Of a DNA stretch of 64,000 nt, positions 45,718 to 58,535 are shown in pieces. This DNA is from Heliopora coerulea (taxonomy: Eukaryota; Cnidaria; Anthozoa; Scleralcyonacea; Helioporidae): NCBI GenBank assembly GCA_030142905.1, contig JASJOG010000174.1:186001-250000 (forward strand), given 5' to 3'. Both the position numbers and the translations under genes were made by a program. Position 1 is the first letter of the stretch; every line of letters starts with the position of its first letter. Under the pieces are notes generated by a model that worked only from the letters and a program-made list of their open reading frames with translations, did not search any database and was not told the DNA's origin.

Positions 45718-48700
45718 AACAAGGGCAGATAATCTTATAAGCCAATAAGCGCGTTTGTTTACATTGATGAGTGGACCAATCAAACTGCTCCATTTTACCA
45801 ACATGTCTGAATTTACTGGGACATAACTGCGAAAAACTATACCTCAGAAAAAGCTTTCCATGAACGCGAATTTTGCATTTTCAAAGACAAAACGAACTGA
45901 TTGGGATAGTATATGAGTTTTTCTTTTTATCTGTCGTACGAACATGTAATGCGTTCCTTAACAAGAAAAATATCGACTTTCGAATCAGGAGTTACGAAAT
46001 GCTCACGACCGAGTTCATGTTTAACATTGTCTGTTTGGAAAAGCCAACATAAATTTATTATTCTGTACGCGTTTTGATAAAGTAGAGCTTTCAAGGCTCT
46101 CTCTATCTGATAAATATATCACAAAGAGCCTTATAAAGTAGCTAAGGTGGCACTTTTCGTCATTATTGACGTCTAGTTTTCGTTCCATTCATCCCCAGCG
46201 ACGAACGACAGGGAAATGTTAAAATAGTTCAGTTTTTCCAAAAGAAAATCTTTGAAGTCTGGTGCAACGCTTAAATTCATAACAAAAGTTGTCATAACCA
46301 TCCCCTTTATGACAAGTGGTCAAAGGTTTGTGGTCAAACGCAACTGGCGAACCATAAAAGGTTCATAGTTTGACTGAGATATCCAAAGCATTTGCGAGTT
46401 TCATAAAAGATAATTAGTAGCAAAATCACAGAGTGATTCACAGGCATCGTTGCAGTACCTGTTTAATACAATGTATAAGACAGTGCACTTTTATTAAATA
46501 TTTGACAGCATGTTTCAGTTAAGGAAGCCAAGCAAAAGCAGAAAGAGGCAAGACATAAATCCTTATTACAGTGTATTGAAGTTTACTGTAAAAGAAAAGA
46601 CTCTACTTTTCATTATGTAATTTGGGTATTGTTACAAAAGCTAAAAATTCAACTAACATTCATATTTTGTCCTTTTTTTAAATTTTGAATTAACATAAAG
46701 TATTACTTTTCCCTAATATTCTCACAGAAAGATCAGATAGCTTGGTACATGTCCTGTTATTTAGAAACGAATTGTGTTCACATATTCAGAAGAGACCATC
46801 CCTAGCCTCATTTGAACACGTCAATTGCAATCACACAGTAGTCAAAAGGAACTGATGACTCAGAATAAAGTCAATTTATTTGTTTTTCAAAATTATAATC
46901 CAGCAATGATTCTGCTATAATACATTAAATTCTCCAGAAACTATACGTTGATAACCATTGATTCACAAGAGACTGTAGTCAGCCATTTTGAAACATGTGA
47001 AGAAATAGAATGTCATACAAATGATTGTATATTTGTTTTCGAAAAAGACAATAACCCTTATTTAATTCAGAATCTTGATGTATTGATATTAACTTATTAG
47101 TAGGCTCATTCTCTTGACAAGTCAACTTGTCTAGCATTAGGCAGAGTAAAATAAAAAATGTGCCCTTGTCACTTAATGGGTTAAGGAGATGGCTGTTAAC
47201 TCGGTAAGGTGCAGGGCTCATCCCCTTCATGAGTGAAATCCTCTGGTGTTAGACAGAGTAAAATGACAGAGAGTGTGCCCTTGCCTGTTAATCAATTAAA
47301 GTTGACCCTAACCATATTTAATCAATTCTTTTCTTGCTCTAAATGTTTGCTAAGCTCAGAGATGGACCCACATGAATTTGAAAAAAATTGTTTTAAAGAT
47401 GGTGCAAAGATAATCCACAAAAACCAAGTCACAGTTGTGAAAGACATCATGACATACTCATATACACAAAATTCAAACTGGTTTCATGTAGCATTATCCA
47501 GGACACTGCAATCCTGGCATCTTAAGAAATTTGGGAATTGCAGCAGATCCCCACATTATTAAAGCTGCATCAGTATCAGTAGCAGCCATAAAGTCATGTC
47601 CCCATCTTGCTGGAGGTTATTTATGGAGATTGCACCTTTGAAACTTAGGGGATCACACTTTGTCTGTTTTCAGTCACTGTCCAAATGCAATAGTTACAAT
47701 CAGTTTTACAAGTATTTTTTGCATTGCTGCTGGGTAATGTTATGGTGCACCACAAGCATCATTATAACATGGCCATTCTGGTTGTACTTTTCCTTCAATT
47801 TATCAGCACAAAAATAGTAACCTAACATCCCAACCTTTGCTACATTCTAGGGTAGTATTTGATGAATATCTTGTGGAAAATTTCCACCCCTTTTCACTAG
47901 TAAGTGCAAAAAAAACTGAAAGAGCTGGTTGGATAACTGAGAAGACCATGGAGGTGAATGCCTGCTACCATGAACCGCACTAATTTTAATGAACATTTGT
48001 GCTACTGAAAAGATTGAATTCATAGCAGGAAAAGAATTAAAAATTTGAAATTTATGGCTGCTAAGTTTCTTTAGATTATCTGACAATAATTTTAAAAAGG
48101 GACTGTTGAATTGCTCAGAATTGCTCAACACCTCCAGGATCGACTCATCAAGGTGTAAACCTCCCAATCTTTCTGGTAAAGATATTGTTACAAACAAAGT
48201 TCTGCCACATGGATATATATCAGACAAAAACCTTTCAAACCCATAAATATCAAAATTCAAAAGTGTATCTAATATCATGATGTCAATCAACAGGACCTCA
48301 CACTAAAGAGAACTGGAGTTGAGTTTGCCTGGAGTTTACAGTTATTTGCTTATTACTCTAATGGATTTGTCTCACTCTTTGACAACGCATTTTCTGCTTG
48401 GTACTGGTTTCACGAAGTCTCTGACTTTTGCTGTTAATGCGTCTAAATGATACCTTCATTAAAAAAGGCCCTGGAAGCTCACCAGTGGATGTGGGCAAGA
48501 TCAGTACTAAATTTCAAAAACTGTCGCAATTACCTTGAGTAGAACTAAAAGTCCATCGCGGCGGATCTTTCGAGGATGCGGACATTCTTTCATCCTGGCA
48601 TGCAACGCATGTATGTCAGTATTATCGAATTTGCCATGTTATCCCAGAATTTAAGGTTAAACGCCCAGGGAGACCAGTGAACGACCCCATCTTGAAGTAA

Positions 48701-49490
48701 TACCATTTATGAAAACTACAATGAAGAGAAGAGTGACAATATGACAACGACGATGGACGAGGAAAGGTCTCGAGCTGGTCGACGACTTCGAGAAATTTGC
48801 AGGCGAATAAAGAGTTCCTTGTTTGCGTTCAAGGGTAAGCAATTGTCGTCTGGTAGATGCACGAAAACAATAAATTTGTCATTCTTCATTTCTATTCGAG
48901 TGGCATACTTTGAGCAAATGTTTTCCTAAACAAGGTTTGAGTTTAATTTGACCAACACTACTTTCCTTCGCTAAGCTTCGTTCCGCAGGCCACGAGGATA
49001 CACCAAAATTATCCTCCGATATCAGCCAGATACAAACTCTAGGTGTTCGAACCAGTTTTAGAGTTAAGAAAAGCACCACTTTACGTACTTTCCAATTTGA
49101 GATAAGGAGAGCCTTGAAAACTCTAGGATATCAAAACCCCTACGGAATAATAAATTTATGTTGGCTTTTTCACACAGACAACGTTAAACATGAACTCGGT
49201 CGTGAGCATTTGGTAACTCCCGATTCGAAAGTCGATATTTTTCTTGTTAAGGAACGCATTACAAATCCGCAGGACAGATTTGAAGAAAAACTCATATACT
49301 ATCCGAATAAGTTCGTTTTCTCTTTGAAAATGCAAAATTTACTTTCATGGAAGGCTTTTTCTGAGGTATAGTTTTTCGCAGTGATGTCCCAGTAAATTCA
49401 GACATGTTGGTAAAATGGAGCAGTTTGATTGGTCCACCCATCGATGTAAAGAAACCTGCTGATTGGCTTATAAGATTATCTGCCCTTGTT
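45718..49490. mobile_element. Mutator-like long-TIR transposon, copy 2
   Basis: Inverted relative to copy 1. Terminal repeats of about 390 bp both begin AACAAGGGCAGATAATCTT. The flanking duplication ACAGTCGGC is perfect over 9 bp (45709-45717 and 49491-49499). Length 3,773 bp, nearly that of copy 1, with no recognised transposase. The 61-62 codon frames around 48657-48929 (for example RSRAGRRLREICRRIKSSLF) recur in copy 3, so the DNA is well conserved among the copies. Confidence 0.85.
47847..48290 (-). pseudogene. unrecognised frame of Mutator-like copy 2, shorter version
   Basis: Homologue of 16204-16770 lacking its first 40 or so codons because of an upstream stop. It retains LHLDESILEVLSNSEQFNSP and the C-terminal LVKRGGNFPQDIHQ. 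Function unknown. Confidence 0.3.
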
Positions 49491-49499
49491 ACAGTCGGC

Positions 49500-50691
49500 C
49501 ACTCAATGCGACTGCATTCCGAAGACCTTAACTCGGAGATATCCGGCAAGACGAAGATTGTCGTATTACCCGCCAAACCTAAAAAGCGGGAAATTTGAAT
49601 CACAGCCTTGAAGAAGTCAATTTTAGGTTTAGAGTAAACGGTTTACCCTCAAAAATTCCTGAGTAGTTAGAGGCGAACTTATGGGAAAGCATAAGGAACG
49701 TATTTTCGCCTATATTTAGCATGGATAACTTTTCTCTTTTTCATCATTCGTTTATTTATTTTTTTAAATTGTGGTATTAATTTAGGGGGAAAAAATACAG
49801 GAGGCAGAGTTAATCTCATGAGTTTGCTAGAATGGGAAATCAAATGGATAATCTGTTTTAGTCTCCATATATGTCAGGCGAAGGGTTGTTTTTCAAATCC
49901 AGCTTTTGCAAATTTTCTATCAGTTTTATAGAATGGATCTCTTCGCCATACTTACCGTAAGCTTTCACATAAAGTTGAAAAATATGTAAACAGAAGGGGG
50001 GACTGTAGTTGATGTGAAAAAGATGATGCAGTAGCTTTTTACAACAATCGGGTGAGACGAACATGTCCGCCATCCCCATGCAATTTCCTTTTTATCGAAA
50101 GTAGCCAGGCAACCTTACAGTTGAAAGAGACTTCGATGGAGCTAATGTTTCTTTCTAAACATGTCTAAATTGCTGAGGAAGAAAACGAAGACAGTTCAAT
50201 AATCATGTATTTCACCGTTTTCCTGTGTAACAGAAGCTCAAGAGGATAATTATTCTTAAAACTTTAAAGTTTGTAAGATGGATTTTGTGAGCGTTTAACA
50301 CTTCAATATTGGTTTGAGGTTAAGGAAACATGACTCAACGACAGTGAACCTTAGAGAGTAGTTTTTCAATCCTGTGAACCAAAAAAAGTTGACATCGAGT
50401 ACATAACTGGTTTATCCATCTAGCTCGAGTACGTCACAGGTTTGTGCAATTTTCTTCTCTGGAATACATTCAGGAGCTTTACTAAAGATGTAGAATAGTG
50501 AGCTGAAGGTTGACCACCTGAAAAACGGTAAGTCTAACCTCACCAAAAGTCTATAAACGGTATTCACCAGAAGCGTCCCCAGCGTTTTACTTTTATTTTA
50601 GGAATGTGCTAAAAGGGGGAAAACCTTTACATCAGGGGAGCGTAATTATTCAGTTGAAGCATATAATTATAACAACTGAATTCTTCCATTC
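49500..50691. other. non-coding; one unrecognised frame
   Basis: The minus-strand frame 49858-50079 (73 codons, with SPDCCKKLLHHLFHINYS) may be part of the neighbouring hAT-type gene or element but is not recognised. No terminal repeat found. Confidence 0.35.
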
Positions 50692-52789
50692 TTGTTTTGG
50701 CTTACAAAAATTCTCACAAATATTTCCATATGCAGGGACTTTGTACGTTCAGACTCAATGCTTAGAATGCTGAGATTACTGTTGCCTGCCACTGTGGAAG
50801 GCAAAGAAGTCTTTACAATCTTTAACGTGGAGAAACTGCGTTCACAAGCAACATTGATTACAGATATTGTAATTGCAATCTCGTGCAGCCGAAAAAGTTC
50901 ACTGAAAACTTGTTCGAAAATCTTGTTTCAAAAATCTTGTAAACTAAAGTAAACTAGAGGACTTTTCCATGCTACGCTTGACCTTTAGTTCCAAGATTCT
51001 CTTTGCATGGTTTAGCTCGTGACTGAAGTCCTGTACATCTGTTTCATATCCCCCTGCTTGTAGCTGCACGGCTATTTTGTCCAGAAAATGGACACTACTG
51101 GGACTCTGTGCATGGATTCAATTCATGATGTGGCAGTTGGATGTCGATAACTGCCACTCAATTTCTCCGGTCATGGAGTCAAAGATAGAATAGAAAATGT
51201 GGGTTTTGAATTCATCCTTGTTAGCTAAATATATACAAGTCACAAATGTAGAATTACCACCGATTGTTCAAGTGGCGTGTTCTGAGGGGGAATTCTTGTC
51301 GCCATCCTTTGCGTAGAAGAAATATTGCAACTATGGACAGTAGAAATTACGTCTGAAAAAATGCCATCGAAGCAACAGTCATCATGATAGAGCTCAAAGA
51401 TTCTCACACGGCATTCACAACGTCAATAGCTCTGGTAAGATCAATTGTCGGCGATTGACGCATGTGTGAGAGTGCCTTTGTGTCACCAAGAATCTTTCAG
51501 AAGATTGCAAGAAGGCCAAAGAATTTGATGCCAAACTGAGCAAGTAAACCTTAGGTGTCATCGGCTCTTTCAGGATTCTTTTGGTTAGAAATCTGATGAA
51601 GCACACGAATTACGGTTGCCAGTCGATCCACGATAGTCTTGTAAGCAAAGCACCTACGGACCCACCGTGAGTAACTTAACCTTTGAAGTTCTCATTGCAC
51701 GCCCCCATACATTTCGATTTGTATTTTAACCCAGTTTTGGTGTACATAAGAGCCAGAAATAATCACATACAATCTCCGGGGCAAATGAAAAAAATCTTCA
51801 TCCTCTGGGATTGATTTTACTACATCTATAAGGGCTAGGTTTATACAATGTCCATGACTGTGAACATAGAAAACGTATTTTGCGACAGTCTTAATATGAT
51901 TTGATACTACTCAATGACTTCCATTCATTACTACAGTGCCATCATATCCTTGACCAACTAGGTATTGTTTGTATTTCATTCCACATCTTTACAAGCACTG
52001 AGTTATTTTCTCAGCTAAGCCTTCATCATCCAATCGATCAGCTTCAAAAAATTTTAAAAACTTAAAGTGGATTGTCCTATTGTAGTAGTACCTTAGGAGG
52101 ACAGACAGTTGTTCTGTCTTCTTTAGATCTTTGGTCTCATCTGCCATGATGGAAAACTGTTCACCCTCTTTTACTTCACGAATGATCTGTCTTCGTACCT
52201 TATCTGCTAAGCACTACAGAACTTCGTTTTAAATGGTGTTGCTAGTACACTTGGCGCTCTGACGTTCTGTCATCTTCCTCTCGATTAATGGATTATGTTT
52301 TACAAGTAGCTGTAATATTTCCAGAAAGTTTCCATTACTCTTTGACAGGTTTGGTTTCCAGTGTCCTCTTTGAGCAATATTTTGTGCTGCAGTTAACAGA
52401 ACCTTTGCAATGGTCTTCATGTACTGTTGGTTCTGTTGTTTCTTCTTCCTGTGACCTTCACTCGTCATCTCTAATAAAGAGGTGTTGCTAAATACCATCC
52501 TCTTATGCTCATTTCCAGACCACCTTTGCATGTCCATGACATTCTGATTTTGTCTGCGAAGCAAACCCATCAGCTTTGTATAAGACTTTTTCCCAGTTGG
52601 GGTAACCTGTGAAGGTGAATGTTGACCCAGGTGCACTTGGTAGGGCAAAGTGGCGGCTGGCAAACAGTAAGCTAAATCTCTGCTTTGAGAGTACTGTAAC
52701 CATGAATGAAAACCATACCGTGATTCTTGAAAATTCCTCTGTACCCCTTCTTCTATTGTTTGAGGGAATCGTTTTAGAAGTGCTTTCAT
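50692..52789 (-). pseudogene. ZMYM1-like hAT transposase (DUF4371 plus hAT_C), broken
   Basis: From 52789 leftwards: an N-terminal 186-codon frame with HSWLQYSQSRDLAYCLPAA (decayed TTF-type zinc-finger region) and NIAQRGHWKPNLSKSNGNFL. After two in-frame stops come FSIMADETKDLKKTEQLSVL and EADRLDDEGLAEKITQCL, then GQGYDGTVVMNGSH, KYVFYVHSHGHCINLALID and LYVIISGSYVHQ. Further left, about 51540-51415, is a segment with ILGDTKALSHMRQSPTIDL, and at 50870-50700 the dimerisation box VINVACERSFSTLKIVKTSL. Domain order is that of DUF4371/hAT_C proteins of the ZMYM1 type. Numerous stops and shifts. No terminal repeats or duplication identified. Confidence 0.85.
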
Positions 52790-53289
52790 AAGATGATATG
52801 AAAATTAAAGTTTCCTTACCTTGTGTACACTAATAAAAAATCCACCAAATACTACACGATTTTCATACACTCTTTGTTTCACCTTATCAATTTGGTCTGC
52901 TGCAACACTGCATGGCCAAAAGGGCTTCCGAAGCACTTCAGATTGGGGTCCAACTCTCAACAGGCAATCTGGTAATAAAGTATCAGTATAGTAAAGTTAG
53001 GGGCACTCTACACACGTTGAGAGACGCATTGCATTCATTTGCGGAAAAGCAAAAAATGTTTCGGATTTCTGGTTTATGTGGGATGGTAGAGCGGCCACCC
53101 TCTCACCTTCTCAACAATCATCGATGAGTATACTGCATTAGCAGGTCTTTGACTGTGAAACTCATACTCATCTAAAAATCATAATTAATTACTAATTAAT
53201 CTCAAGTACCGTAAAAATAAATAAATGCTTGGGGTACACTCTAAGTTTTATGTTAAATTAGTATTATGTAGTGTAGTCAAACGACACGC
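52790..53289. other. non-coding spacer
   Basis: Between the ZMYM1-like pseudogene and the copia element. It may hold the missing N-terminus of the former and the start of the copia LTR, but neither can be drawn. Confidence 0.4.
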
Positions 53290-53393
53290 CATATTTGGAC
53301 TGTAAAAATCGCTTCATTTTTTCAGTGACCATCGGACATGTTTTAACGTTGTTCTATTTTGTTTCCTTGTTTTGTTTGTACATATATTTTTAT

Positions 53394-53399
53394 AATAAA
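53394..53399 (+). terminator. polyadenylation signal AATAAA in the copia 5' LTR
   Basis: AATAAA lies 36 bp before the primer-binding site, consistent with the R-U5 part of an LTR. Confidence 0.45.
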
Positions 53400-53429
53400 A
53401 TCTTTGCTACGTGTATCAGACTCTTAACA

Positions 53430-53441
53430 GGTTATAGGCCC
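53430..53441 (+). other. copia primer-binding site (initiator tRNA-Met anticodon region)
   Basis: GGTTATAGGCCC matches the complement of the anticodon-arm segment of initiator tRNA-Met at 11 of 12 positions. Ty1/copia elements of the copia type prime from an internal half of that tRNA. It sits directly after ...TTAACA, a plausible LTR end, and 54 bp before the gag start. Confidence 0.55.
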
Positions 53442-53495
53442 TGGCGACATTCAAATTCAAGAAGCAGTTGTAATGTCAAATTCGAGAGAAGTGTG

Positions 53496-54645
53496 ATGGC
53501 TTCTAACTCGGAGGCGATAACGGTGAGCATAATTCCATTGAATGGCATTAATTAACCTACTTCGAAAGTACAGTGTCGAATGCTACTGATGAGACATGGC
53601 CTTTGGGGCATTGTGACCAAGACTGAAGGGGCTCCGAGTGAAGAAGAAGCTGAATAGTACGTCAAATTCGTGGTAAAGAAAAGTCGTGCTCTGGCAACCA
53701 TAGTCTTATCTCTGGAACCTTCGTTCCTGTACCTCCTTGGAGATCCACAAGACCTTTCTGTGGCCTGAAAGAAGCTAGCAGATGAATTTAAAAAAAAACG
53801 TGGGCAAACAAGCTGGAATTGCAGGGTAAACTCAACTCATTGGGGTTGGAAGACGGAGACTAAATTCAAAAACATGCCAAGACAGTGGTGCAGCTAGGAC
53901 TTTTTATTGGGTGGGCTGACATTCAAATTTTCTGACAATGGCCACAAATCAGTGATAATTCCAGTGATGCTCGTAGCTTCATATTTCATCGAGAAACAGC
54001 CGACAGGCGACGGAGATTATGCGCAAGTAGCTGGCGAATGTCATCTGTCAAAATAGCGAGAATTTGCAAATGGCAAATGATGTAAATAGTGCGAGTAACG
54101 CGGATATTGAGTCATCAGAGTCATTATTAGAATTTTACTAAGTGTTTGACTTGAATTGCAGTTAAATTACAATTTTTAGACAGTTAATTTCTTTTGAACC
54201 ATCAGCTTACCCGACAACCCCAATTTTCCGACTGAGGACAGAAATTTTCCGACAAACAGCTCAGCGAGGCGACTTGGGGGGAAACCGCTCCCCCCCCAGC
54301 TCCTCCTCTGGCTAAGCCACTGCGTCACGATAACAGAAATCTTTGTTGGATTGTCAGTTATCGATGACCCTGTTCAGGAGGAGGAACGATTGGTTCACCT
54401 GTTAGCAAGTTTTCCTGATTCGTATGATATGCTGGTAATGGCCCTCAAGGAAAATATGGACGTGTCGAAGGTGGAAATTATCACAGAGCATTTGTTGCAC
54501 TAGGAGCAAACGCTGAAGGAACTAAGTGGTTCTGAAACAAATAATGAAGTGAAAGCCATGATTGTCAAGCATCAATGAAGAGGTAAAGGTCCAAAGTGTC
54601 ATTCTGGAAAGATTGGCAATATTAAAAGTAACTATAGAGAGCTGA
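53496..54645 (+). pseudogene. copia gag, interrupted by a MITE
   Basis: Starts at ATG 53496 (MASNSEAITVSIIPLNGIN), hits a stop where a Tyr is usual, then continues in shifted frames with VQCRMLLMRHGLWGIVTKTE, ALATIVLSLEPSFLYLLGDP and KLADEFKKK. A 440-bp MITE (53883-54322) splits it. It resumes with FVGLSVIDDPVQEEERLVHL and SFPDSYDMLVMALKENMDVS. The zinc knuckle near 54590-54640 is damaged (KCHSGKIGNIKSNYRE, with three of its four metal ligands lost). These are UBN2-type copia gag features. Confidence 0.8.
53883..54322. mobile_element. hAT-type MITE inserted in copia gag
   Basis: Starts CAGTGGTGCAGCTAGGA and ends TCTGGCTAAGCCACTG, giving inverted ends of the CAGTGGC-TAGC type. The flanking octamers TGCCAAGA (53875-53882) and CGTCACGA (54323-54330) agree at five of eight positions, a weakly preserved 8-bp duplication. 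The gag reading resumes on the far side. No coding capacity. Confidence 0.7.
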
Positions 54646-54713
54646 ACACACTAAAGGTTGATTTTGACGAAAAACATAATCAAAATCTTGATAACAAGCA
54701 ACGGGCTTATAAT

Positions 54714-56511
54714 GTGGTTGAAATGCAATGCACAGACAACAGCTCAGACAGTGACGAAGTGGGGTTGATGGCTAAACATGCACTGAGTTACAATGAAGGA
54801 ATGAACACATGGATCATGGACTCTCGAGCAACCTGTCGCATGTGCAATGATGCTAGCATGTTTGTCATATTACATAACTTAGAAAAGCCTCAAAAAGTCA
54901 CACTGGGAGACGGATATGTGGTCCAAGCAACTGTTCGTGAAGCTGTGGTAACAGAAATAGAACCTCCAAAGAGCCAGAAGGTAAAAAGGTGTACATTACA
55001 AGATGTACTGTATTTTCCAAGCTTGTCTTATAACTTAATCGGTGTGTCTACAGTAACAAAGTCTGAAATATCTGTCAAGTTTAATGAATATGAATGTCAC
55101 ACTCAGGATGAAAATCGAACGTCAATTGCTTCTTAAACTAGAATACGAAAAATGTATTGCTGAACAGTTCGAGATCCCATCAAGCAAATGCTACTTCAGA
55201 AAATCCAAGCAAAGAAAGCGAGGAAGTCATTTAACACGAATGATATGGTCACTTTGCTGTACAAAACTTTCAGAAGCTGGAAGATGATACCCAGCTGGTC
55301 GAAGGCTATGACTATTACATATCCAAAGATATCAACTTCTGTGAATCCTGCACTGAAGGAAAACATCATCGAAAGAAGTTCCCTGTCAACGGAAGTGAAC
55401 GTACCAGAAGGCCACTCGATTTGTTCCACAGTGATCTGAGTGGCAAGATGAAAGCATAATCATTTAGTAGAGCTGAATATACTCCCTCACTACGTATGGT
55501 TCTCTGTCTTAAAACGCAAAGATGAAGTATAAGAAAGTTCTGTAGTGGAATGCCCTGGCTGAAAAATCCACTGGTAAAAAGCTCAGAGTCAGGCGTAAAG
55601 ATAACGGAAGCGAATACATCTCAGCAGAGTTCGAGTATTACCCAAAGAAACAAGGGATGAAACATCAGCTTACTTTGCCGAAGACACCGGAACAAAATGA
55701 CGTGGCTGAAAGCATGAACCGAACCATGGTTGAATCTATACGGTCCATGTTGGCTGATACAAAGCTCCCGCGTAAGCTCTGGCCAGAAACACTATCAACT
55801 GCTGTATATGTCAGAAACAGGAGTCACACCATGGCAGTGAAAGGGAAAACTTCATTTGAGGCCTGGATTGGTCAGAAACCTAACCTAAAGGATCTACGTG
55901 TGTTTGGATGTGAAGCACGTGCCTATGTGCCAAAGAACGAACGGCAGAAACTCGATGAAATAGCAAGAAAATGTATTGTGTTGGGTCATGGTAGTTAAAC
56001 GAAAGGATATCGTCTCTATAATCCAGAATATGGAATGGTCTTCCACAGTAAAGATGTCAAGTTCAACGAATCATCCCATGAAGCTGAAGTATCAAAAGAA
56101 CAAGAGCCGGAGAAAAACAGTAACGTGGAACTTGATTTCTCAACAAACGAAGAGCCTATCGTAGATGAGACATCTGAGCCTGCAGCCTTGAATAGACCGG
56201 AGGGCGATAAAAGACCGCCTGACTGCTATGGCGAGTGGGCCACTGCTGAAAAGAACGGTCATGATAACAAGCCAAGAACTGTCAGAGGAGCTCTGGCAAG
56301 TCCACAAAAAGACAAATGGACAAAAGGGATGGAAAAAAAACTGGCGTCGCTTCAAAATGAAACGAAGTTTAGGATTTGGAGGAACTGCCTAAAGATCGGA
56401 AAGCAGTTGTTAGGAAGTCGTTATTTCAAGTCAAGAAAAATGCAGATGTAACAGTTGAGAGACATATGGCACGTCTGGTAGCTCAAGGATTCAGTCAAAA
56501 GTTTGGTGATG
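54714..56511 (+). pseudogene. copia pol: protease, integrase, start of reverse transcriptase
   Basis: Protease: WIMDSRATCRMC in the frame 54714-55133, where the DSGA active-site motif reads DSRA. GAG-pre-integrase: NFCESCTEGKHHRKKFPVNG near 55334, with its CxxC-HH metal-binding part intact. Integrase: an open stretch from about 55546 to 55998 with KDNGSEY (second Asp) and PEQNDVAESMNRTMVES (catalytic Glu). After a stop at 55996-55998 the linker continues in the frame 56035-56451. The reverse transcriptase starts with DKWTKGMEKKLASLQNE, then ERHMARLVAQGFSQKFGDE, and is cut at 56511. Several frameshifts and stops. Confidence 0.85.
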
Positions 56512-58535
56512 AACAAGGGCTGATAATGTAATAACCCAATCAGTGCGTTTGCTCACATCAATGGGGTGGACCAATCAGACTGCTCGATTTTACCAACGTG
56601 TCTGAATTTACTGGGATATCACTGGGAAAAACTATACCTCAGAAAAAGCCTTCCATGAATGCGAATTTTGCATTTTCAAAGAGAAAACGAATTGATTCGG
56701 ATAGTACATGAGTTTTCTTCAAATCTGTCGTGGGGATATGTAATGCGTTCCTTAACAAGAAAAAAATCGGCTTTCGAATCGGGATTTACGAAATGCTCAC
56801 GACCGAGTTCATGTTTAACGTTGTCTGTGTGAAAAAGCCAACATAAATTTATTATTCCGTAGGGGTTTTGATATCCTAGAGTTTTCAAGGTTGTCCTTAT
56901 CTCATAAATACGAAAGTACGTAAAGTGGTACTTTTCTTAACTCTAAAACTGGTTCGAACGTGTATGGCTGATATGGGCGGATAATTTTGGCCTCTCTTTA
57001 TCCTCGTGGCCAGCGAGAACGAAGCTGAGCAGAGGAAAAGAGTGTTGGTCAAATTAAACTCAAACCTTGTTTAGGAAAACATTTGCTCAAAGTATGCCAC
57101 TCGAATAGAAATGAAGAATGACAAATTTATTGTTTTCGTGCATCTACCAGACGACAATTGCTTACCCTTGAACGCAAACAAGGAACTCTTTATTCGCCTG
57201 CAAATTTCTCGAAGTCGTCGACCAGCTCGAGACTTTTCCTCGTCCATCGTCGTTGTCATATTGTCACTCTTTTCTTCATTGTAGTTTTCATAAATGGTAT
57301 TACTTCAAGATGGGGTCGTTCACTGGTCTCCCTGGGCGTTTAACCTTAAATTCTGGGATGACATGACAAATTCGATAATACGGACATCCATATGTTGTAT
57401 GCCAGGATGAAAGAATGTCCTCATCCTCGAAAGATCCGCCGCGATGGACTTTTAGTTCTACTCAAGGTAATTGCGACAGTTTTTGAAATTTAGTACTGAT
57501 CTTGACCACATCCACTGGTGAGCTTCCAGGTCCTTTTTTAATGAAGGTATCATTTAGACGCATTAACAGCAAAAGTCAGAGACTTCGTGAAACCAGTACC
57601 AAGCAGAAAATGCGTTGTCAAAGAGTGAGACAAATCCATAAGAGTAATAAGCAAATAACTGCCAACTGCAGGAAAAGTCAAATTTAGCTCTCTCTAGTGT
57701 GAGAGGTCCTGTTGATTGACATCATGATATTAGATACACTTTTGAATTTTGATGCACTTAATATTTATGGGTTTGAAGGGTTTTTTACTAATATAAATCC
57801 AAGTGACAGAACTTTGTTTGTAACAATCTCTTCACCAGAAAGATTGGGAAGTTTACACCTTGATGAGTCGATCCTAGAGGTGTTGAGCAATCCCGAGCAA
57901 TCCAACAGGCCTTTTTTAAAATTATTGTAAGATAATCTGATGAAACTTAGCAGCCTTAAATTTCAAATTTTAATTCTTTTCCTGTCACGAATTCAAACTT
58001 TTCAGTGGCACAAATGTGCATTAAAATTAGTGCAGTTCATGCTAGCAGGCATCTACCTTCTTGGCTTTCTCAGTTATCCAACCAGCTGTATCAGTTTCTT
58101 TTGTACTTCCTAGTGAAAAGGGGTGGAAATTTTCCACAAGATATTCATCAAAGACTACCCCTAGAATGTAGCATAGGTTGGGATGTTAGATTACTTAATT
58201 TTTTGCTGAGAAATTGAAGTAAAAGTACATTCAGAACGGCCACGTGATAATGATGCCTTTGGTGCACCATAACATTGCCCAGCAATGTAACAAATACTTG
58301 CAATACAGATTGTAAGTATTGCATTTGGAAAGTGACTGAAAACAGATAAAGTGTGATCCTCTAAGTTTGAAAGGTGCAATCTCGATAAATAACCGACAGC
58401 ATGCAGCTTTAACAATGTGGGGATCTACTGCAATTCCCAAATATCTTAACGATGCCAGGATTGCAGTGTCCTGGATAATACTACATGAAATCAGTTTGGT
58501 CTTTGTGTATATGCATGAGTATATCATGATGTCTT
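56512..58535. mobile_element. Mutator-like transposon, copy 3 (right part missing)
   Basis: Starts AACAAGGGCTGATAATG directly after the copia GDE codons and follows copy 1 through its left terminal repeat (to about 56930) and interior up to the equivalent of copy 1 position 17180, where similarity ends at about 58535. The right terminal repeat is absent, so the target duplication cannot be tested. The internal unknown frame is broken (57712-58217). Confidence 0.8.

Larger units (their letters stand above)
53290..56511 (+). mobile_element. Ty1/copia retrotransposon, decayed and truncated
   Basis: Order along the plus strand: probable 3' part of the 5' LTR with a polyadenylation signal (53394-53399), primer-binding site (53430-53441), gag from 53496, protease, GAG-pre-integrase, integrase, and the first part of the reverse transcriptase, ending where a Mutator-like element begins at 56512. 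The integrase-before-reverse-transcriptase order defines Ty1/copia. The LTR start and the entire 3' half are not present. Confidence 0.85.
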
